Below are positions 37,325 through 42,438 of a DNA stretch of 42,438 nt, in pieces. Both the position numbers and the translations under genes were made by a program. The notes under the pieces are model-generated. The model was not told where the DNA came from. It worked only from the letters and a program-made list of their open reading frames with translations, and ran no database searches. Numbering within the stretch: position 1 is the stretch's first letter; every line of letters begins with the position of its first letter. This DNA comes from Actinomycetes bacterium (GTDB lineage Bacteria > Actinomycetota > Acidimicrobiia > Acidimicrobiales > JABEUL01), in NCBI GenBank assembly GCA_021790815.1, contig JAJYFT010000008.1, positions 1-42,438 on the forward strand, given 5' to 3'.

Positions 37325-38575
37325 TTATATTTTCATCGATGCTGGAATTGAAAAGTTTAAATCTGACTTTCTAGCTGGTTCTCTCCTTTTAAGTGCTGAG
37401 GCTACAAAAGGTTCAAGCTCACTTTCTTTTTTCTGATCAATCTGAAGCTGCCGTTCTTTAAAAGAAGGCATGACTTCGGAAGCGAATAGCTGAAGAGATT
37501 CGATTATATGTTCGGATTTATTTCGTCCACACTGAGATACGAAGATTAGTTGGTCAACTCCCACAGCTTCGTAACGGCTAACTAAATCAAGAATCTGATC
37601 AGGTGTGCCAATGGCGCCTCTCAACGCTTTAGTTCCATCATTTATAATTTGGGCTCCTAGAACCTCGCCTTTGGTAGCCGCTACTTGTCGACTGAATCCA
37701 AAGAGAGCCCTATTTTTCTCGAACTCTTCGCTAATATTTGTTTTACCAGGTGTGTGATCGCCAAAAACGTAATAATGAGCTAACGAGTAACCGAAAAAAT
37801 GACCACCGTCCAGGCCCCTCTCTATCGCTGTTTCTTCATCCTTGTGACACATCAAAGGGATAACACAGGCAACTTGCGCATTAACAGAGAATCCAGCAGG
37901 TACGCAGTTTTCTGATTTTATTGTCTCGTAGTAGTCGTCAACCCAAGCTTTAGCTTCTTCAGGTTCTATGAAGGAAAATGAAAGCGCACCGATACCAAGC
38001 GTAGCTGCAAGATGAATAGTCTCACGCCTAGAGCAAGCAACCCACAACGGTGGGTGTGGCTTCTGAACCGATTTAGGAACGATATTTCGGGGCGGCATGG
38101 AAAAGAAATTTCCGTTATAACCGCTAAAAGGAGATTCCACCATCATTTTGGTTATTGCATCGAGCGACTCGCGCCACTCATCTCGCTTGTGTTCTCGATT
38201 GACATTAAATCCTTGAAGTTCAACTTCCGAAGACGATTCTCCCGTACCAAAATCAACTCGTCCATTAGAAATTAAATCAAGAGTAGCTATTCTTTCTGCA
38301 ACCCTCACTGGGTGATTGAATTGAAATGGAAGTTGCACAATCCCATGCCCGAGCCTTATATTTTTAGTTCGTTGGCTAACCGCTCCAAGAAAGACCTCTG
38401 GTGCAGAAGAGTGAGAGTACTCTTCTAAAAAATGATGTTCTACTTCCCAAACATAGTCGAAACCCAGTTTGTCCGCGATCTCTATTTGATCGAGGGCATC
38501 TTGAAATAATCTATTCTCATCTCCACTTTGCCATGGTCTAGGTAGTTGGAGTTCGTAAAAGATGCCAAATTTCAT
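37325..38575 (-). CDS. LLM-class (luciferase-like) flavin-dependent oxidoreductase
   Basis: MKFGIFYELQLPRPW, GFDYVWEVEHHFLEEYSHSSAPEVFLGAVSQRTKNIRLGHGI, RVDFGTGESSSEVELQGF. Confidence 0.92.
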   Translation of the reverse strand: MKFGIFYELQLPRPWQSGDENRLFQDALDQIEIADKLGFDYVWEVEHHFLEEYSHSSAPEVFLGAVSQRTKNIRLGHGIVQLPFQFNHPVRVAERIATLDLISNGRVDFGTGESSSEVELQGFNVNREHKRDEWRESLDAITKMMVESPFSGYNGNFFSMPPRNIVPKSVQKPHPPLWVACSRRETIHLAATLGIGALSFSFIEPEEAKAWVDDYYETIKSENCVPAGFSVNAQVACVIPLMCHKDEETAIERGLDGGHFFGYSLAHYYVFGDHTPGKTNISEEFEKNRALFGFSRQVAATKGEVLGAQIINDGTKALRGAIGTPDQILDLVSRYEAVGVDQLIFVSQCGRNKSEHIIESLQLFASEVMPSFKERQLQIDQKKESELEPFVASALKRREPARKSDLNFSIPASMKI

Positions 38576-38695
38576 ATGACCTCCTTTGGTCTGTTATCAC
38601 ATTTCTGGAAGGGAAGCGTAGCGTCATTCGTATAAATATACTATTTGCAGTACCACTGCATCAAATCAAGTTCAAAATCGCGATAGTTTCTTATT

Positions 38696-39394
38696 ATGGA
38701 TTTGGACTATAAAAGTGACTTTGAGGAGTCAGAGCTCAGTGGCAAAATAACTGAACTGAGAAAGCAGGGACAAGAAAATTCGACGGAAACAGATAAGTCA
38801 AATTTAATTGACGGACGTCAAGAGAGGGCGACCAGAACACGGTTATCTATAATCGATGCGCTTCTAGACTTAATAGTTGAAGGGGACCTTTCTCCAACTG
38901 CCAGACAGATTGCCGTCCGTGCAGGTGTATCGGAACGCAGTGTATTTCAACATTTCGTTGATCTGGAATCTTTGCATAGGGCGGTGGCAGAACGTCAATT
39001 GGAGAGAACGTTAAGTATGGTGGAGGAAATTCCGTCGATTCTGTCGTTTCATGAAAGAGTGGAGATGTTTATAGACCAAAGAGGACGCATTCTGGAAGCG
39101 CTAACTCCAGTTAGAAGAGCTGCACTGGCTATTGAGCCACATTCTCAAGAAATTAGAAGGAGTCGCGATCTTTTTTACTCACTTGCGAAGGAACAAATTG
39201 AAAAAGTGTTTCAACTCGAGATAGAGTCTAGTATAGAGACGGACAAAGAGAGTTTTATCTCAGCGCTAGATTTGGTTTGTTCTTGGAATTCTTGGGAATA
39301 CTTAAGAGTACAGGGTCATTCTATTGTAGGTTCAAAAGCGGTAATGAAGCGAGCGCTACTAGCACTGCTAAAGGAGAGCTGCAAGATTAATTGA
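38696..39394 (+). CDS. TetR-type transcriptional regulator
   Basis: RTRLSIIDALLDLIVEGDLSPTARQIAVRAGVSERSVFQHFVDLESLHRAV. Confidence 0.87.
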   Translation: MDLDYKSDFEESELSGKITELRKQGQENSTETDKSNLIDGRQERATRTRLSIIDALLDLIVEGDLSPTARQIAVRAGVSERSVFQHFVDLESLHRAVAERQLERTLSMVEEIPSILSFHERVEMFIDQRGRILEALTPVRRAALAIEPHSQEIRRSRDLFYSLAKEQIEKVFQLEIESSIETDKESFISALDLVCSWNSWEYLRVQGHSIVGSKAVMKRALLALLKESCKIN

Positions 39395-40329
39395 CTAGTG
39401 TTTTAACCACGAAGAACCTTGTAAAGAGATATGGCGATAGATTAGCAGTTGATGGCATAAGCTTTGAAATTCAACGTGGCGAATGCTATGGCCTTTTGGG
39501 TCCAAATGGTGCAGGGAAAACAACGACAATCTCTATGGCCTGCGGACTACTTGCCCGTGATAATGGAGAAGTTTATATTAACGGCATTCCTCTTACCCAC
39601 AGGTCAATCGAAACTAAAAAATATATTGGTTATGTCCCACAAGACCTTGCTCTGTACCCAGAAATTTCTGTCTCCGACAACCTTAGATTTTTTGGGAAAC
39701 TTTATGGTTTAGTAGGGGAAGACCTGGAGAAGAGGGTTGATCAAACACTAGAGATTGTCGGATTAAAAGACAGAAAAAAAGATAAAGTTGCGAGTTTTTC
39801 TGGTGGTATGAAAAGGCGAGCAAATATTGCTGCAGGTCTTTTACATAAACCGTCTCTTTTGGTCCTAGACGAACCAACCGTAGGAGTTGATCCTCAAAGC
39901 CGGAATGCAATATTAGAGGCAGTTTCAGTTTTAGGAGATGAAGGTATGGCTATTCTGTATACAACTCACTATATGGAGGAAGCTGAGAGGCTCTGCGACA
40001 GAATAGGAATCGTTGACCTTGGGAAAATAGTGGAAGAGGGCACTAAAGAAGAACTTGTTGAGAAAGTTGGGACTAAGGACCGGATCCGAATTGGCATTAG
40101 AAACAATTACGAGTTAGCGGTCAAGATCTTAAAAGAAAAAGAACCTAGTGCCAGCCTCGAGCTAGGCAATAATTTTATTGGAGTAAGCACAGAAAATGCA
40201 CCCTCAAAACTTCCTGATTTAGCTGGTATTTTAGTGTCAAATGGTGTTGAAATCTCGTCACTAGTTGTAGTTGAACCTAACCTAGAAGCTGTATTCTTGA
40301 AATTAACAGGCAAGGAGCTAAGAGACTGA
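39391..40329 (+). CDS. ABC transporter ATP-binding protein (DrrA-like, ABC-2 system)
   Basis: YGLLGPNGAGKTTTISM, FSGGMKRRANIAAGLLHKPSLLVLDEPTVGVDPQSR. TTG start overlapping the tetR stop. Confidence 0.95.
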   Translation: MTSVLTTKNLVKRYGDRLAVDGISFEIQRGECYGLLGPNGAGKTTTISMACGLLARDNGEVYINGIPLTHRSIETKKYIGYVPQDLALYPEISVSDNLRFFGKLYGLVGEDLEKRVDQTLEIVGLKDRKKDKVASFSGGMKRRANIAAGLLHKPSLLVLDEPTVGVDPQSRNAILEAVSVLGDEGMAILYTTHYMEEAERLCDRIGIVDLGKIVEEGTKEELVEKVGTKDRIRIGIRNNYELAVKILKEKEPSASLELGNNFIGVSTENAPSKLPDLAGILVSNGVEISSLVVVEPNLEAVFLKLTGKELRD

Positions 40330-40367
40330 AACCTCCTAACTCACTTCGCGTCGTTTTCTATGTTCAT

Positions 40368-41606
40368 ATGCTTGACATAAGGCGCAGGCTTCTAGATAAA
40401 AGTGCATTAATTACATCATTTGTTGCCCCTTTTTTACTAGCTAGTATCCTTGGTCTCGCTTTTGGGAACTCCCAGTCATCTGGAGTGATGACAATTGGCA
40501 TTGCATTTTCTAATCCAAATAGTTATGTAAGAAATCTTTCAAATGCAGGGCTTGCATCTGCTTCTCTTCCCGCTTTAATTAAAGTAGATAAAAACTTAAC
40601 TGTTGCGAATTTAGAGCATGAAGTAAAACTCAACAAAATAAGTGCAGGAGTAATACTGGATGGGTCGCTGGGTAGTCCTTCAAATATTGAATCATTGGTT
40701 AATGATGTAAATGGGTTGTTATCTGCTACTTTCGTTCACCCAAATGATACGAAGGTTAATATTGGAATTGATGTTGTTTCGGGTTCTTCAAGTTTGGCTG
40801 GACAAGTGGCACAAGGTATCGCAGCAAGTATTTTGGGTCGAATTTACAACGGTATACTCGTTGCGACAGTAGTTAGTTCAAACAGAACAGGGTATTCTGC
40901 GACTATTCCTAAATCAGAGCAAACCAAAACGTTTTTTAGAATTGCCGAGAGCTCAGCGATCACACCGCTGCCATTTATTTTGAAAAATGACAATTTTGGA
41001 ACTGGAAGGAACGTAATTGGTTATTTTGCACCGTCAATGGCTGTTGTCTTTTTGTTTATAGGGGCAGGGCTTGGAGCGCGAAGTATAGTGCAAGAAAGAG
41101 GTGAGGGGACTTTGGCACGTTTGGCAGCTTCGCCAGTGAAATCGGGTGCAATTGTTTTTGGGAAAATGGCATCAATAATTGTTATGTCCCTTGTAAGCGT
41201 CTTCTTGTTATGGGGAGAAACGGTGTTGATATTTGGTGCATCTTGGGGAGATCCGACTGGGGTAATAGCTATGTGTGTTGCTACAACACTAGCTATGTGT
41301 GGACTTTCTATTTTTCTAACTTCACTTGCAAAAACTGAACAACAGGCTTTTAATGCATCAGTAATAGTCGGATTTGTGCTTGCTTTAATCGGAGGTAATT
41401 TCTTTCCACCTGGCAGCCTTCCGCCATTTATGCAGACATTGAGTTTATTCACTCCAAATGGGTGGGCTCTTGTTGGGTTTGGTCGTTTGTCACAGGAAGG
41501 TTTGGGCTTTACAGGAATTTTGGGCCCAATAGAAGTTTTGGGCTCAATTGCATTGGTTTTTGTTGTGGCGTCACTCTTTAGGATTGGAAGAGTTATCGAA
41601 CTATGA
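40368..41606 (+). CDS. ABC-2 type transporter permease
   Basis: Cytoplasmic RRRLLDKSALITSF, TM1, large extracytoplasmic loop, then GARSIVQERGEGTLARLAASPVKSGAIVFGKM. The start may lie upstream of 40368. Confidence 0.9.
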   Translation: MLDIRRRLLDKSALITSFVAPFLLASILGLAFGNSQSSGVMTIGIAFSNPNSYVRNLSNAGLASASLPALIKVDKNLTVANLEHEVKLNKISAGVILDGSLGSPSNIESLVNDVNGLLSATFVHPNDTKVNIGIDVVSGSSSLAGQVAQGIAASILGRIYNGILVATVVSSNRTGYSATIPKSEQTKTFFRIAESSAITPLPFILKNDNFGTGRNVIGYFAPSMAVVFLFIGAGLGARSIVQERGEGTLARLAASPVKSGAIVFGKMASIIVMSLVSVFLLWGETVLIFGASWGDPTGVIAMCVATTLAMCGLSIFLTSLAKTEQQAFNASVIVGFVLALIGGNFFPPGSLPPFMQTLSLFTPNGWALVGFGRLSQEGLGFTGILGPIEVLGSIALVFVVASLFRIGRVIEL

Positions 41607-42438
41607 GGGCATTTCTTGCGTTTTTGTGGGTTGGGAGAAAACAAGCTGGCACAGACCGCAGACTTGTTTTAGTAGCTTTAGGTTTACCGGTACTTATAAT
41701 GCTATTAGTTGGTATTGTTTTTGGCACGAACAAGCCAGCTCCGCTTGGCATAATTTCCAATAGTAAGGACCAGTTATCAGCCAGAATTGTTGATCTTTTA
41801 AATGTGTCAGGGTCTGTTGCAGTCCGAACCTATTCAAATGAAGCATCACTTAAAGATGACATAATGAGAGGAAGAGTAGTCGCAGGACTTATCATTCCAT
41901 CTAATTTTACTGCTCAAGTAGAATCTAAGAGATATCCAGCAATGGACCTCATTGCCCCTGTTGGGCAAGCACCGGCAGTTACTGCCAGAGAAGCTGTTGG
42001 AGCTGCGTACGATGTTGCCGCTGCAGAATGGCTTGCAGCACTAAGTTCATCGAGTATAAATAAAGTTAGATTCAATCAGGCACTAAAAACTGCGCAAATT
42101 TATACAAATGGCGTTTCTTCCTATTTAGACAAGAAAATTACTCACTCAATGAGCCCATATTCGTACACTGCACCTTCAAACTTGGTCTTATTTGTCTTTC
42201 TGACTCTTTTTGGCTCTGCTTCAGCAATTGTAGAAACGAGAAAATTAGGTATATATAGGCGCGTGTTAGCAACTCCGACAAGACCAGGTTCTATAGTGCT
42301 CAGTCAGACAGCAGGGTTTTTCTTTTTGGCATTTGGTCAGTCTGTGATGCTGTTAGTAGTTGGTAAATATTTGTTTGGAGTTAATTTTGGACCCGTTTTA
42401 GCCGTATTTTGCGTAGTTTTTGCTCTTTCGCTATGTGC
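41603..42438 (+). CDS. ABC-2 type transporter permease, truncated by window end
   Basis: ATG at 41603 overlaps the preceding stop; reads MRAFLAFLWVGRKQAGTDRRLVLVALGLPVLIMLLVGIVFGTNKPAPLGIISNSKDQLSARIVDLLNV... open to the end. Not in the ORF track. Confidence 0.85.
   Translation, partial: MRAFLAFLWVGRKQAGTDRRLVLVALGLPVLIMLLVGIVFGTNKPAPLGIISNSKDQLSARIVDLLNVSGSVAVRTYSNEASLKDDIMRGRVVAGLIIPSNFTAQVESKRYPAMDLIAPVGQAPAVTAREAVGAAYDVAAAEWLAALSSSSINKVRFNQALKTAQIYTNGVSSYLDKKITHSMSPYSYTAPSNLVLFVFLTLFGSASAIVETRKLGIYRRVLATPTRPGSIVLSQTAGFFFLAFGQSVMLLVVGKYLFGVNFGPVLAVFCVVFALSLC

Noticed and set aside
41021-41644. 207-aa minus-strand ORF
   Set aside because: Antisense to a clear ABC-2 permease; low-complexity Pro/Lys/Thr composition typical of a shadow frame.

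Overview
Chromosomal window, probably from a low-GC actinobacterium (possibly Acidimicrobiia). The lineage is inferred from the PafB/PafC-like WYL pair, a CofC-like F420 gene, an HU protein with a KKAPA tail and a Rv1264-like cyclase. It has about 38 supported protein-coding genes. No rRNA, tRNA or CRISPR array was seen. Main content in order: (1) a decayed IS200/IS605-type TnpB remnant with a right-end/omega-RNA-like segment; (2) RodZ-like HTH protein, GH5 endoglycoceramidase-like lipoprotein, Ogt, NAD-sugar epimerase; (3) a TetR gene divergent from a HAD-APH-ACAD-SDR operon, the same domain set as eukaryotic ACAD10/ACAD11, with a duplicated palindromic operator candidate over the start codon; (4) PyrF, PilD, PilT, PH-like membrane proteins; (5) PafB/PafC-like WYL genes, an orphan MobF/TrwC relaxase-domain gene with no helicase or T4SS nearby, and HU; (6) PIG-L/CofC, a class III cyclase, GH38 mannosidase, RpiB-like, GYD, RNase HII, and a Pro-rich repeat protein; (7) a single-chain fused ABC exporter (TMD-NBD-TMD-NBD) with one degenerate ATP site; (8) a glutamate dehydrogenase whose N-terminus is separated by an apparent -1 frameshift; (9) SDR, LLM oxidoreductase, TetR and a DrrAB-like ABC-2 system running off the window end. 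The most interesting items are the dissected ACAD10-like operon with its operator pair, the orphan relaxase beside pafBC/HU, the fused ABC exporter and the gdh frameshift.
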